Of a DNA stretch of 64,000 bases, positions 55,901 through 63,980 are shown piece after piece. Both the position numbers and the translations under genes were made by a program. This DNA comes from Saprospiraceae bacterium (GTDB taxonomy: Bacteria > Bacteroidota > Bacteroidia > Chitinophagales > Saprospiraceae), in the NCBI GenBank assembly GCA_021604865.1, contig BQJU01000038.1:1-64000 (forward strand), read 5' to 3'. Under the pieces are notes generated by a model, which saw only the letters and a list, made by a program, of their open reading frames with translations, had not been told where the DNA came from and did not search any database. Numbering within the stretch: position 1 is the stretch's first letter; each line of letters opens with the position of its first letter.

Positions 55901-56800
55901 GGTATTGCTGATACTATTCTGGGTTTGTAACCGGGCACCATTACCTGGACTCACCTTAATAAAGTAGTAGGCCCGGGTATCGTAGATATTTTTATGCATA
56001 TCAAATATCCCGTTCTCAGCATCAAATTCCCAATTGTCCGGACCTTGGCCATAAAAAAGCAGGTAGTCATTCTGATCAAAACTTCCGTCAGATTCTCCCT
56101 CAATATGGATATGATTTTCTATCAGATCATCATAGCGTTCTGCTTCTGAGTAAACAGGGAGCATGCCTCCACCATTACCATATAATTTAATGGTCCGTGG
56201 GTCAATATTATCCAAATCCATGCCCAAGTCATTTTTTAGGAAGCTATAGGTCAGTTTGTGGATACCATAAGTGCTGGTGGCAATTTTGTAAATTGATCCA
56301 TCGCTCAATACCGAAACTTCCGTATTATCCGGCCCTCTGGAAGAAGTAATGGCTTCCGGAATTAGGTTTACACGTAATCGGATGGAGGTGAGGCGCTGGT
56401 ATTCATTACCTCTTTTGATGATCGGTATAAAAAATACTTTGCCATAATAATTATTGCGATCGCGGTGTACTGAAGTATTAAAATTGAGGCGTTCACTCAA
56501 ACCTTCATCGGATGATGAAGGCTGATGATCTAAAGGCTCAAACTGGGCATCCAGGATTTCTACCTCCAAACGGCCCGGCCCGTTAAGGTCAATCTTTTTA
56601 CTCAGATAGGGTAGACCAGGAAACTCAGCAGACATGATCCCACCTTCAAAACGGTGGATGTCGTAAGTCTCGTTAATATCGGCTCTAAATGAGTTGGTTG
56701 TATTTTCCCACGTAAAATTTTGTTGAATGGTATATTGGGAAAATACAAGGAAAGGACTGAAAAGTATGCCTAAAACCAGGGTAAAAATAATTTTCTTCAT
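52931..56800 (-). CDS. porU: Type IX secretion C25-family sortase PorU
   Basis: About 1289 residues with a signal peptide (MKKIIFTLVLGILFSPFLVFSQ). The gingipain-like C25 peptidase domain contains the catalytic His (about 790, YLGHGGPKGW) and Cys (about 827, VTATCSFTAFDDP). The C-terminus has an Ig-like region and a type IX sorting-domain-like segment with YPNPF and GVYLYKV. PorU cuts the sorting domain of exported cargo and joins the cargo to surface lipopolysaccharide. The start at the internal ATG rather than a GTG three codons earlier fits the signal peptide. porV follows 140 bases downstream. Confidence 0.94.
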   Translation of the reverse strand: MKKIIFTLVLGILFSPFLVFSQYTIQQNFTWENTTNSFRADINETYDIHRFEGGIMSAEFPGLPYLSKKIDLNGPGRLEVEILDAQFEPLDHQPSSSDEGLSERLNFNTSVHRDRNNYYGKVFFIPIIKRGNEYQRLTSIRLRVNLIPEAITSSRGPDNTEVSVLSDGSIYKIATSTYGIHKLTYSFLKNDLGMDLDNIDPRTIKLYGNGGGMLPVYSEAERYDDLIENHIHIEGESDGSFDQNDYLLFYGQGPDNWEFDAENGIFDMHKNIYDTRAYYFIKVSPGNGARLQTQNSISNTAHTATGFNDYARVEQDKVNLMHEWEKAEGSGQSWFGDYFKVAREYSYTELFSFPNLLPQAPAHLSARMNLRAAINSKFYIDVQGTTVESSNANKILTLSGSNDNTIDYSQPAKLNETISLTNGKIDLKVRYPQPNTSQPSEGWLDYIQFNVRRALTMSGSQMTFSDLESLNYPSTTFNLANATNNLRIWDISNTLQPKLQNANFNNNQLSFGVNTGSLKTFVVFNPNDALKSAEAIGPIGNQNIHGANNVDMVVIYHPDFQEQVQDYVQHRSSHSNISILAVSIDQVFNEFSSGAQDATAIRDFARMLYDRTDQFKSLLLFGDASFDFREIYGLGNNKVISYQRDSTNPLYAFPTDDYYGLLYNSNENDPLKGDLQIAIGRFPVNTPEEASGFVNKLKNYDANPATMRDWRNRLLFVGDDEDGSQHSKDANGIAEEISAAFPFLNVDKIYLDAFPQVSTPAGDRFPSVTESINRSIFKGILGIVYLGHGGPKGWAQERILNISDITNWENPLEMPLFVTATCSFTAFDDPSFVSAGEEVFLNPKGGAIALLTTTRAVYANQNEAFTNLTLLQLFNKDSGAILPLGQSMRIGKNQIDDAFTELNSRKFVIIGDPSMRLAIPEYEVETTKVNVNDVTIGVSDTLRALEKVTIEGQVIDEQGQLLSNFNGIVYPTIFDKATTVTTLGQDNSSPVFSFKIQKNIIFKGRASVTNGRFSFTFVMPKDINYEYGKGKISYYAADTDQMKDASGLYDNIIIGSISPEGLADDQGPDVNVYMNTFDFIFGGVTDDSPTLLVKLEDDFGINVVGNSIGHDLEGVLDDNTQNTLLLNDFYESALDDYTKGEVRYPLSTLSEGLHTMRVKAWDVANNSSEGYTEFVVAPNAQVALNHVLNYPNPFTDFTCFQFDHNLAGQQIDVLIQIFTVSGRLVKTLDASIFTDGALRLDDCIEWDGKDDYGDQLARGVYLYKVRVRANAGETALKGESGFEKLVILK

Positions 56801-57096
56801 ATCTTGCACGAGTTAAATTTGAGGTAGAGAGCAGAAAGATCACAATGAAATTTGTTATAGGAACGTTAAGATAATACAGGTATTGTTTTTTTAACTTACC
56901 AAGATTCAAAAAGGTCGCCTATTTAACTTTTACTGCTTGCATTTATGGTGACTGCATTACATTTTCGCGCAAACTACTCTATATTAACGAACAACCGATA
57001 AAAGAATTTACTACATTTAAGCCTGATCGTTTAATACTGTTGAGTATGTATCAGTACTCGGGAAAATTGATTGTTCATCATTTGATACCAGGATCT

Positions 57097-58125
57097 ATGC
57101 GAAAACTATTACTCCTACTATGTATCGGTACAATAACATATACGGCTTCAGCTCAGGATCCGGTTTTTAGCCAGTTTTATGCTGCGCCATTACATTTGAA
57201 TCCTGCTTTTGCAGGAGTGACCTATGCACCGCGGATAACTTTGAACTATCGCAACCAGTATCCCGCTTGGCCAAATGCTTATGCTACTTATTCGGCAGCT
57301 TATGAGCAATCTGTAGAACAGCTCAACAGCGGGTTCGGTTTAGTACTGATGACCGATGCTGCAGGAGATAAGGTATACAAAAGTACCCGGATCAGTGCCA
57401 TTTATGGTTATCAGGTGCGGGTGAATGATGTATTCGGCATCAAGTTTGGTGTAGAAGCCGGAATTATACAAACTACAGTTGATTGGGATCGCCTGACTTT
57501 TGGCGATCAACTGGACCCGATTACTGGACCTGTTGACCCAGGTGGCAATCCACAGCTTTCTGACGAGCAAAGACCGGAATCCTTAAATAAAAATATGTTT
57601 GATGTCTCGGCTGGACTGCTGGTTTACAGTGAACAATTTTATGCAGGTCTCTCTGTAAAACACCTCAATACCCCGGATGAAGATTTGCTGAAAGTCAATG
57701 AAAACCTGAGCGCGGGAATTCCAATTCGGTTTACCTTGCACACGGGGATGGAATTTGTACTTGAAAGAGGCAATAATCGAAATAGTGCGTCGTTTATATC
57801 ACCAAATATCATGTTTATCAAACAGGGAGATTTCGGACAAATCAATGGTGGTGCTTACGCAGGTGCAGGAAAAATTTTTGGCGGTTTGTGGTATCGGCAC
57901 ACCTTTTCTAATCCGGATGCCGTTATAGCTTTGGTAGGATTTAAAGAAGGCATTTTCCGAATCGGATACAGTTACGATCTCACGCTTTCTAAATTGTCAT
58001 CTGCTCCTGGAGGTACAGGAGGGACCCACGAAATTTCCTTAAGCATCAATTTTGAGGATGGTCAGAACTTCAAACGTAGGCGAAATGCCTCTCGTTACAA
58101 TGACTGTTTCAAAATGTTTAATTAA
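57097..58125 (+). CDS. PorP/SprF-family type IX secretion outer-membrane protein
   Basis: 342 residues from the ATG at 57097, which gives a signal peptide (MRKLLLLLCIGTITYTASAQ); an upstream ATG at 57040 would add 19 residues before it. The start of the mature protein, DPVFSQFYAAPLHLNPAFAG, is diagnostic for the PorP/SprF family. Members of the family help secrete or anchor specific cargo such as adhesins in Flavobacterium. It is divergent from porU across a 296-bp gap in which I see no other gene, and upstream of gldJ. Confidence 0.92.
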   Translation: MRKLLLLLCIGTITYTASAQDPVFSQFYAAPLHLNPAFAGVTYAPRITLNYRNQYPAWPNAYATYSAAYEQSVEQLNSGFGLVLMTDAAGDKVYKSTRISAIYGYQVRVNDVFGIKFGVEAGIIQTTVDWDRLTFGDQLDPITGPVDPGGNPQLSDEQRPESLNKNMFDVSAGLLVYSEQFYAGLSVKHLNTPDEDLLKVNENLSAGIPIRFTLHTGMEFVLERGNNRNSASFISPNIMFIKQGDFGQINGGAYAGAGKIFGGLWYRHTFSNPDAVIALVGFKEGIFRIGYSYDLTLSKLSSAPGGTGGTHEISLSINFEDGQNFKRRRNASRYNDCFKMFN

Positions 58126-58206
58126 GTAAGGTTCTGGTTATCAAAGGATAGCTGGTCTGATAAGTGTTAAAATTTTTAGACCAATAGCAAACAAAGACAA
58201 TTTCAC

Positions 58207-58214
58207 TATATTTG
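58207..58214 (+). promoter_or_regulatory. -7 promoter box before gldJ
   Basis: TATATTTG is a perfect TAnnTTTG match 35 bases upstream of the gldJ start codon. No convincing -33 TTTG is seen at 17-21 bases. Confidence 0.55.
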
Positions 58215-58249
58215 TTGGTCATTTCTCAAAAACAAATTCGTAAAGGATA

Positions 58250-59755
58250 ATGAAAAATCTGTTGAAGCTTGGCTTAATCCTTTTGGGTGCAGTGATGGTA
58301 CTCAGCTCCTGTAGTCGGAAAGAACGCTCCGATATTACTGGTTGGAAATACAACGACCAGAAATGGGGAGGTTTTGAAAAGAAATTAGATTATGAAGGCC
58401 AAATTGCTGGCCCGAATCTAGTATTAGTAGAAGGAGGTACATTTACCATGGGAGTTACTGAACAAGATGTAACTTACAGTTGGGATAATATCCCAAGAAG
58501 AGTAACTGTTTCTTCTTTTTATATGGATGAAACCGAGGTTTCTAATAACCATTATCGGGAATATCTGTATTGGATCAACCGTGTATTTGGTGAATCCTAT
58601 CCGGAAGTAGTGCTCAATGCCTTGCCCGATACCTTGGTATGGCGTGAAGAACTTGCTTTCAATGAGCCTTTGGTAGAAACTTATTTCCGCCATCCAGCTT
58701 ATGATGATTATCCAGTAGTTGGTGTATCATGGTTGCAGGCCAATGACTTTTGTAAGTGGCGTACTAACCGGGTTAATGAGATGCTCTTGATTGAAAAGGG
58801 GATCATCAATACCAACCCTGAACAAAAGGATGAGGACAACTTTGATACCGACGCCTATTTGTTTGGTCAATATGAAGGAAACGTTCGCAAGAACCTGAAA
58901 GACTTCCAGACAGGAGGTGAGCGTCGGGTTCGTTTTGAGGACGGTATCTTGTTACCTGAATACCGTTTGCCCACGGAGGCTGAATGGGAATATGCAGCAC
59001 TTGCCTTGCAAGGTAACCAGATAGGTGGTCAGGATGAATTGATCTCCGATCGCCGTTTATATCCTTGGGATGGAAACACCGTACGCTATCAAAGAAGAGA
59101 TAAAATGCAAGGTTTGATCCTGGCTAACTTCAAAAAGGCGAAGGGTGATTATATGGGTATGGCCGGCCGTTTGAATGACAATGCTTGTCCTACGGCACCA
59201 ATACGTTCCTACCTGCCTAATGATTTTGGTCTTTATAACATGGCTGGCAACGTCAATGAATGGACGCTTGATCTTTATCGTCCATTAACAAGTACGACTT
59301 TGGTCGATGTCGACAACCAGGACTTGAATCCTTATCGGGGTAATAAATTTGAGGAGCGTATCCTTGATGAAAATGGCCGTCCGGTAGAAAAAGACAGCCT
59401 TGGACGGATTCGCTACCGCTATATCGATGACGATCAGGCTGCCAACCGCGAGAACTATAAGCGTGGTCAGGTATATAATTACCTTGATGGTGACCAGGAA
59501 TCTCAAGCTTATTACGATTATGGTGCTCATACCCTGATTAGTGATAAAGCTCGTGTATATAAAGGTGGATCATGGGCCGACCGTGCCTACTGGATGTCAC
59601 CAGGTACCCGCCGCTACAGAGAAGAAGACAAAGGGGATCGTTCTATCGGTTTCCGTTGTGCGATGATTCGTGTGGGTGCACCTTCTGGTAATGATCAGGC
59701 CAGTGGCAATCAGTTCAAAACCAAGACTAAGAAGCGCAAGAGAAGTCGCTACTAA
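58250..59755 (+). CDS. gldJ: Gliding motility / type IX secretion lipoprotein GldJ
   Basis: 501 residues with a lipoprotein signal (VLSSC21). The rest is a formylglycine-generating-enzyme-like (SUMF) domain with GGTFTMGVTEQD, FYMDETEVSNNHY, LPTEAEWEYAAL, AGNVNEWTLD, KGGSWAD and SIGFRCAM. A SUMF lipoprotein next to porU, porV and a porP/sprF gene fits GldJ, which stabilises the type IX machinery ring. A role as a sulfatase-maturing enzyme is unlikely because the paired active-site cysteines of that enzyme are not obvious, but this was not tested by alignment. Confidence 0.88.
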   Translation: MKNLLKLGLILLGAVMVLSSCSRKERSDITGWKYNDQKWGGFEKKLDYEGQIAGPNLVLVEGGTFTMGVTEQDVTYSWDNIPRRVTVSSFYMDETEVSNNHYREYLYWINRVFGESYPEVVLNALPDTLVWREELAFNEPLVETYFRHPAYDDYPVVGVSWLQANDFCKWRTNRVNEMLLIEKGIINTNPEQKDEDNFDTDAYLFGQYEGNVRKNLKDFQTGGERRVRFEDGILLPEYRLPTEAEWEYAALALQGNQIGGQDELISDRRLYPWDGNTVRYQRRDKMQGLILANFKKAKGDYMGMAGRLNDNACPTAPIRSYLPNDFGLYNMAGNVNEWTLDLYRPLTSTTLVDVDNQDLNPYRGNKFEERILDENGRPVEKDSLGRIRYRYIDDDQAANRENYKRGQVYNYLDGDQESQAYYDYGAHTLISDKARVYKGGSWADRAYWMSPGTRRYREEDKGDRSIGFRCAMIRVGAPSGNDQASGNQFKTKTKKRKRSRY

Positions 59756-59789
59756 TAATAATTTATCCTACCCATAGGGTAAAAACTGA

Positions 59790-59827
59790 AAAGTCTCTAT
59801 ATTGGCAGGTCCATATAGAGACTTTTT
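59790..59827 (+). terminator. Intrinsic terminator of gldJ, abutting murF
   Basis: AAAAGTCTCTATAT, loop TGGCAGGTCC, ATATAGAGACTTTTT: a perfect 14-bp stem followed by T's that ends 3 bases before the murF start codon. It would end gldJ transcripts and would fold over the murF translation start in any read-through transcript. Confidence 0.85.
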
Positions 59828-59829
59828 CT

Positions 59830-61161
59830 ATGAAAACAACTATTGAAGAACTTTACGATATTTTTTTAAAATATCCGGGTATTTGTACAGACACCCGTAA
59901 ACTCCAACAGGGAGATCTTTTTTTCGCGCTGAAAGGAGATCGTTTTAATGGAAATCTTTTTGCTAAAACAGCCCTGGATGCTGGAGCGGCCTTTGCGATA
60001 ATTGATGACCCGACTCTTGCCGATGAACCTGGAATGATCTGGGTTGACGATACGCTAAAATGCCTGCAAGACCTGGCCCATCACCACCGCAGCCAGCTAG
60101 ATATTCCCATCATTGCTCTGACAGGATCAAATGGAAAAACCACTACCAAAGAATTAATGGCTGTAGTTATGGGCAGCCACTACCCTTTACAATATACTAA
60201 AGGAAACCTGAATAATCATATTGGTGTACCTCTTTCCTTACTTTCCATTGGCCCTGACGCGGAGGTGGCCATTATTGAAATGGGGGCAAACCATCAGGGA
60301 GAAATTGATGCATTATGCCGAATTGCAGCGCCTACTCACGGTTTGGTTACCAATATCGGCAAAGCTCATTTGGAAGGTTTTGGAGGCGAAGAGGGAGTTC
60401 GTAAGGGCAAATCTGAGTTGTTTCGTTATCTGGAAGAGACGGGCGGGGTCGCCTTTGTTAACCTGAGTGAGCCCCATTTGTTAGCGCTTTCCGAAGGAGT
60501 AAATAAAAGAATCTTTTATAAGCAAGATGAAGTATGTCGCAACACTGGTCCTTTCTATGCTGTTCGCCTGGTTGAGGCCAATCCGTTTGTAGTTGCGGAA
60601 TTTTTAGGGGAAAATAGTCAACCCTTACAAATTAACAGTGAGTTGATTGGGCAGTATAATTTTAGTAATATCATGACAGCGATTGTTATCGGGTGGTACT
60701 TTAAAGTCCCCGGTGACCAAATCAAATCAGCAATAGAAAGTTATGTGCCAGCCAATAACCGTTCACAATTGTTGCACTTGGGAAGCAATACTTTGATATT
60801 GGATGCGTATAATGCCAATCCCAGTAGTATGCAACAGGCTTTGATGGCTTTAAAAGTAATGAAAGGGGAGAAGAAAATGGCTATTTTGGGGGATATGTTG
60901 GAACTGGGGCAGGAAAGTGAAAATGCTCATCAGGAGATTGCCCAATTGGCGAATGAACTACTTCTGGTCAATTTGGTATTGGTGGGCCCACATTTTGCAG
61001 AAATTGCCCACACTTTGAACCTTAAACATTTTGAAGATGCTACCGCATTGGGTACCTGGTTTCAGGAACAGGTTTTTGAAGATACCCTGATCCTCTTAAA
61101 AGGATCAAGAGGCATGGCCCTCGAAAAGATATTGCCTAAAGAAAACGCCGGAAAGCATTGA
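59830..61161 (+). CDS. murF: UDP-MurNAc-tripeptide--D-alanyl-D-alanine ligase
   Basis: 443 residues, full length for MurF. The N-terminal domain includes CTDTRKLQQGDLFFALKG; the ATP-binding loop is TGSNGKTTTKE (about 97-107); the central domain has EMGANHQGEI and NIGKAHLEGFG; the C-terminal domain has LDAYNANPSSM and ILGDMLELG. It adds D-Ala-D-Ala in peptidoglycan precursor synthesis. The start codon is 3 bases after the gldJ terminator. Its last 26 bases overlap the convergent arginase-fold gene. Confidence 0.96.
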   Translation: MKTTIEELYDIFLKYPGICTDTRKLQQGDLFFALKGDRFNGNLFAKTALDAGAAFAIIDDPTLADEPGMIWVDDTLKCLQDLAHHHRSQLDIPIIALTGSNGKTTTKELMAVVMGSHYPLQYTKGNLNNHIGVPLSLLSIGPDAEVAIIEMGANHQGEIDALCRIAAPTHGLVTNIGKAHLEGFGGEEGVRKGKSELFRYLEETGGVAFVNLSEPHLLALSEGVNKRIFYKQDEVCRNTGPFYAVRLVEANPFVVAEFLGENSQPLQINSELIGQYNFSNIMTAIVIGWYFKVPGDQIKSAIESYVPANNRSQLLHLGSNTLILDAYNANPSSMQQALMALKVMKGEKKMAILGDMLELGQESENAHQEIAQLANELLLVNLVLVGPHFAEIAHTLNLKHFEDATALGTWFQEQVFEDTLILLKGSRGMALEKILPKENAGKH

Positions 61162-62248
61162 GTAACCGGTCGGGGAGTTCTTCTTGACAAGCCAATCGAT
61201 AATCATTATAAGAGCAGGGGATAAGGCGGTGCCGATCGTATTTTTTTCTAGTTTTAACCGGAACCTGTATCCACCACCGGCCACTTCTTTTACTTTTCCA
61301 AAAGACAATCTGATCCTGCTGAAAATCAACAATGTATTCAACTAGTCCTTCTGTAGATACCGGAAAATCTTGTTTTCGGCTGTAAAACCCATCCATAAAG
61401 TACCAGATAATCTGTGCTGCTACTTGGGCAGTATATGGAATTGATGTTTCCACTGGCTGGAACCCCGTGAGGCTAAAGGCACGCATCTTATCACTCATTC
61501 CGGCGTATCGGCTGATTTGGCAAGCCTCCTCAACGGTAAATCCACTTGGCGAAGAAACGAGGTCAGGTGTCTCGGATTGTTTTAGAGACCGCAGGTGGAA
61601 GTTTAATAAATCGGCATCCCGTATAATGGGTTCCAACTCATTTGGTTCCGCTTTGCCTTTACCAAGACGGACACTTTCAAAGTTGTTGGCCTCAATCTTT
61701 TCCATCACCAATGGAGATGCAAAATGGACCTGATAACCAATCAAGCCCAAATGAAAAAGTCGGCTACGTTTTGCTGAAATGATTTCTTCCAGGTAATTTT
61801 CTTCCAGTGATGCTTCGGAATTGCCTAAGGGGATTCTTTCGTCAACAATGGCCAAACTAACCATTTCCCTGAAGGATTTATACAACGCAAGAATATGGTG
61901 TGGTTCTGCACCCAGGAGTACCGGGACTATCTTATTTTCCAGGAGTTCTTTAAAAAGGGGAATCAGGAAGGAAATGCCTGTTTTACGAACATCCCCTAAA
62001 TCTACAGGTAAGGCTCCGGGGAAGAAATTACTCAAGCTGTACAAAGATTTGCGAATGTCTCTTGCTATCAATGCATCAATGCCAATAAATGCAATTCCGG
62101 ATGGCTCCAGCTCGGGAAATTTATCCTGATATTTAATCAGATGTTTACCCAGTTGATAGGATTTGTAAGTGTTCTCCTTGAAGTCTTTTTTGTCAATGGG
62201 TCGTAACCAGTTTTCAAACATGCACCAAATTTTCGCTAAAATAATCAA
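61136..62248 (-). CDS. Arginase/formimidoylglutamase-family protein, metal motifs degraded
   Basis: 370 residues with the length and overall order of Bacteroidota arginase-fold proteins usually called formimidoylglutamase. The canonical metal-binding motifs are not recognisable: where GGDHS is expected the sequence reads LLGAEPHHILAL (about 115-126), where DAHxD is expected it reads IVDERIPLG, and where SxDxDxxDP is expected it reads FSLTGFQPVETS. It is therefore probably not a manganese hydrolase. It converges with murF (26-base overlap), and its start lies about 40 bases from the divergent dehydrogenase reading frame. The function is unknown. Confidence 0.72.
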   Translation of the reverse strand: MIILAKIWCMFENWLRPIDKKDFKENTYKSYQLGKHLIKYQDKFPELEPSGIAFIGIDALIARDIRKSLYSLSNFFPGALPVDLGDVRKTGISFLIPLFKELLENKIVPVLLGAEPHHILALYKSFREMVSLAIVDERIPLGNSEASLEENYLEEIISAKRSRLFHLGLIGYQVHFASPLVMEKIEANNFESVRLGKGKAEPNELEPIIRDADLLNFHLRSLKQSETPDLVSSPSGFTVEEACQISRYAGMSDKMRAFSLTGFQPVETSIPYTAQVAAQIIWYFMDGFYSRKQDFPVSTEGLVEYIVDFQQDQIVFWKSKRSGRWWIQVPVKTRKKYDRHRLIPCSYNDYRLACQEELPDRLLNAFRRFL

Positions 62249-62297
62249 TCTCGCAAAATAGCCACTAATCCGGTAAAACTTGTGTATTGAAAAATTT

Positions 62298-62305
62298 TAC
62301 CTTTG
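62298..62305 (+). promoter_or_regulatory. -7 promoter box before the dehydrogenase gene
   Basis: TACCTTTG matches TAnnTTTG and would start transcription near 62312. It lies inside an upstream extension of the open frame (from 62287), which therefore cannot be translated; this decides the start codon at 62356. Confidence 0.55.
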
Positions 62306-62355
62306 CGCTGCCAAATTTCGAAAATAAAAGTGATAAACCATTAAGCCTAACCAAA

Positions 62356-63606
62356 ATGAATGAATTATTAGCACAGTATAAAAACAAAAGGCCAGAAATT
62401 GTTTTTGAATGGAAAGATTCAGAAACGGATGCAGAAGGCTGGATCGTCATTAATTCCCTGCGCAATGGTGCTGCTGGGGGAGGTACACGTATGAGGGCTG
62501 GTCTGAGCAAATCAGAGGTTATTTCTTTGGCTAAGGTCATGGAAATTAAATTTTCAGTTTGTGGCCCTGATATTGGAGGCGCAAAATCTGGTATCAACTT
62601 TGATCCGGCTGACCCACGCCGTAATGATGTACTCCGCCGCTGGTACAAAGCTGCTTTTCCCATTTTAAAAAATTATTATGGTACTGGTGGTGATTTAAAT
62701 GTAGATGAGCTGAAAGATGTGATCCCCATTACAGAGGCACTGGGCCTTTGGCATCCTCAAGAAGGTATTGTAAATGGCCATTTTCATTCAACCAAAGGAG
62801 AGAAAATTAACATTATAGGACAGTTGCGTTTTGGTTGTGCTAAAATCGTGGAAGACGGCTTATTTGTACCTGATGGCCCCTACAAATATGCAGTGGCTGA
62901 TCTGATTACCGGATACGGAGTTGCGGAGTCAGTGAAACATTATTACCATATTTTCCGTAAAGAAAATACAGTCGGCAAGACGGCGATCATTCAAGGCTGG
63001 GGAAATGTAGCTTCTGCTGCTGCTTCCTATTTGACATTAATGGGCGTGAAAATACTTGGCGTCATTGACCGGGAAGGAGGAATTATCTGCGAGGAAGGCA
63101 TGGGAATAGAAGAAGTGAAGCAACTTTTTGTTCATAAGCAGGGCAACAAACTGGTATCTGACCAAATGCGTCCATTCCACGAGGTAAACGAAAAAATCTG
63201 GGAACTTGGAGCAGATATTTTTGTGCCAGGTGCTGCTTCTAAGCTGGTAACCCGGCAGCAGGTTGACAAAATGATAGAAGGTGGCCTTGAAGTGATTTCC
63301 TGTGGAGCAAATGTTCCCTTTACAGATGACGGAATCTTTTTTGGACCAACAGCTAGTTTTGTCGATGAAGAGGTTAGCTTAATTCCGGATTTTATCGCCA
63401 ATTGTGGCATGGCCAGAGTTTTTGCTTATTTTATGCAGCGAGGAGCTCAAATGACTGATGAAGCGATCTTCGGAGATGTGTCTGAGACTATCGGTAAGGC
63501 ACTAATTGATGTCTACAATGTACACCCGCAAGCAACGGGTATTTCAAAGGCAGCTTTGACACTTTCGTTGGATAAATTAATTAATAATGCAGTGGCTACA
63601 GAGTAA
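62356..63606 (+). CDS. Glu/Leu/Phe/Val-type amino acid dehydrogenase
   Basis: 416 residues from the ATG at 62356, chosen because the promoter box at 62298 lies upstream of it. The N-terminal dimerisation/catalytic domain has GGAAGGTRMRAG (about 40-50), a lysine in MEIKFSVC and GGAKSGINFDP. The NAD(P)-binding domain has the Rossmann loop QGWGNVASAAASYL (about 215-228) and ANVPFTDDG near 325. It oxidatively deaminates an amino acid, probably glutamate or a branched-chain amino acid, to the 2-oxo acid. The specificity cannot be read reliably; the unusual serine in GGAKSG may matter. Confidence 0.9.
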   Translation: MNELLAQYKNKRPEIVFEWKDSETDAEGWIVINSLRNGAAGGGTRMRAGLSKSEVISLAKVMEIKFSVCGPDIGGAKSGINFDPADPRRNDVLRRWYKAAFPILKNYYGTGGDLNVDELKDVIPITEALGLWHPQEGIVNGHFHSTKGEKINIIGQLRFGCAKIVEDGLFVPDGPYKYAVADLITGYGVAESVKHYYHIFRKENTVGKTAIIQGWGNVASAAASYLTLMGVKILGVIDREGGIICEEGMGIEEVKQLFVHKQGNKLVSDQMRPFHEVNEKIWELGADIFVPGAASKLVTRQQVDKMIEGGLEVISCGANVPFTDDGIFFGPTASFVDEEVSLIPDFIANCGMARVFAYFMQRGAQMTDEAIFGDVSETIGKALIDVYNVHPQATGISKAALTLSLDKLINNAVATE

Positions 63607-63621
63607 ACAGTCCGCTTTTAG

Positions 63622-63666
63622 GGGTATAAATAGGAATTTTTCACCGAATTCTTTGCTTTATACCCG
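63622..63666. other. Inverted repeat downstream of the dehydrogenase gene
   Basis: GGGTATAAA (63622-63630) and TTTATACCC (63657-63665) are exact complements 26 bases apart. A T-rich run follows at 63679-63685. It may be part of the 3' end of the dehydrogenase transcript. The long loop makes it a weak terminator candidate. Confidence 0.4.
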
Positions 63667-63682
63667 ATTTAGGGTAAATTTT

Positions 63683-63714
63683 TTTGGGACAAGTTAAAAT
63701 AAACAATAAATTTG
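63683..63714 (+). promoter_or_regulatory. Strong Bacteroidota-type promoter for the right-edge RNA
   Basis: TTTG (63683-63686) and TAAATTTG (63707-63714) are separated by 20 bases, matching the -33/-7 pattern of the phylum's primary sigma factor. Transcription would begin about 63718-63722, in the gene-free stretch after the dehydrogenase. Confidence 0.65.
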
Positions 63715-63719
63715 TACCG

Positions 63720-63980
63720 GATTATTATATTGCCTTCTTTGGCACCCGGTCACGGAATTTGTCAAAGAACCAAAATTGGTGGCAACACATTAATGAGAGG
63801 CGACAACCATACCATGAGAAAACCGGTTTTTCCGGTCATGTCAGTTGAAAGGTGGGTACTTTGAGAAAACTAATGACAATCGAGAAGCTAAAGTCTCTTA
63901 CATATATTAGCTTGGTACAGTTGCGTGTGCCAGGTTTAACAGAAAAGGTTTGGCGATTTTTAGTTGCCAAACCTTTTTTA
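63720..63980 (+). ncRNA. Candidate structured non-coding RNA or leader
   Basis: About 260 bases run from a good promoter to a strong terminator, without a convincing gene. Several complementary segments suggest a multibranched fold: TGGCAC (63740) with GTGCCA (63927), TCAAAGAACC (63762) with GGTACTTTGA (63855), ACCGG with CCGGT (63822-63836), and AAGCTAA (63885) with TTAGCTT (63907). An ATG occurs at the last bases of the window, about 18 bases after the terminator, so the element could instead be a terminator-type leader or riboswitch for the next gene. I do not recognise tmRNA, SRP RNA or any common riboswitch in it. Confidence 0.45.
63943..63980 (+). terminator. Intrinsic terminator at the right edge
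   Basis: AAAAGGTTTGGC, loop GATTTTTAGTT, GCCAAACCTTTTTT: a perfect 12-bp stem with a T run. It ends the candidate RNA transcript and lies just before an ATG at the edge of the window. Confidence 0.85.

Noticed and set aside
58250-59755. The SUMF-domain protein as the formylglycine-generating enzyme for the sulfatases
   Set aside because: Its lipoprotein signal, length and position beside porU/porV fit GldJ, and the paired active-site cysteines of the maturase are not evident.
63793-63864. A 23-codon open frame (MRGDNHTMRKPV...) in the right-edge RNA
   Set aside because: It is short, and its sequence is fully explained by the predicted stems (ACCGG/CCGGT and TCAAAG/CTTTGA). It has no sign of conservation that I can see.
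63720-63980. tmRNA, SRP RNA or 6S RNA for the right-edge transcript
   Set aside because: There is no tRNA-like acceptor end or tag-peptide frame, no SRP tetraloop motif, and the apparent fold is multibranched rather than the long rod of 6S RNA. An unusual 6S variant cannot be excluded without a covariance search.
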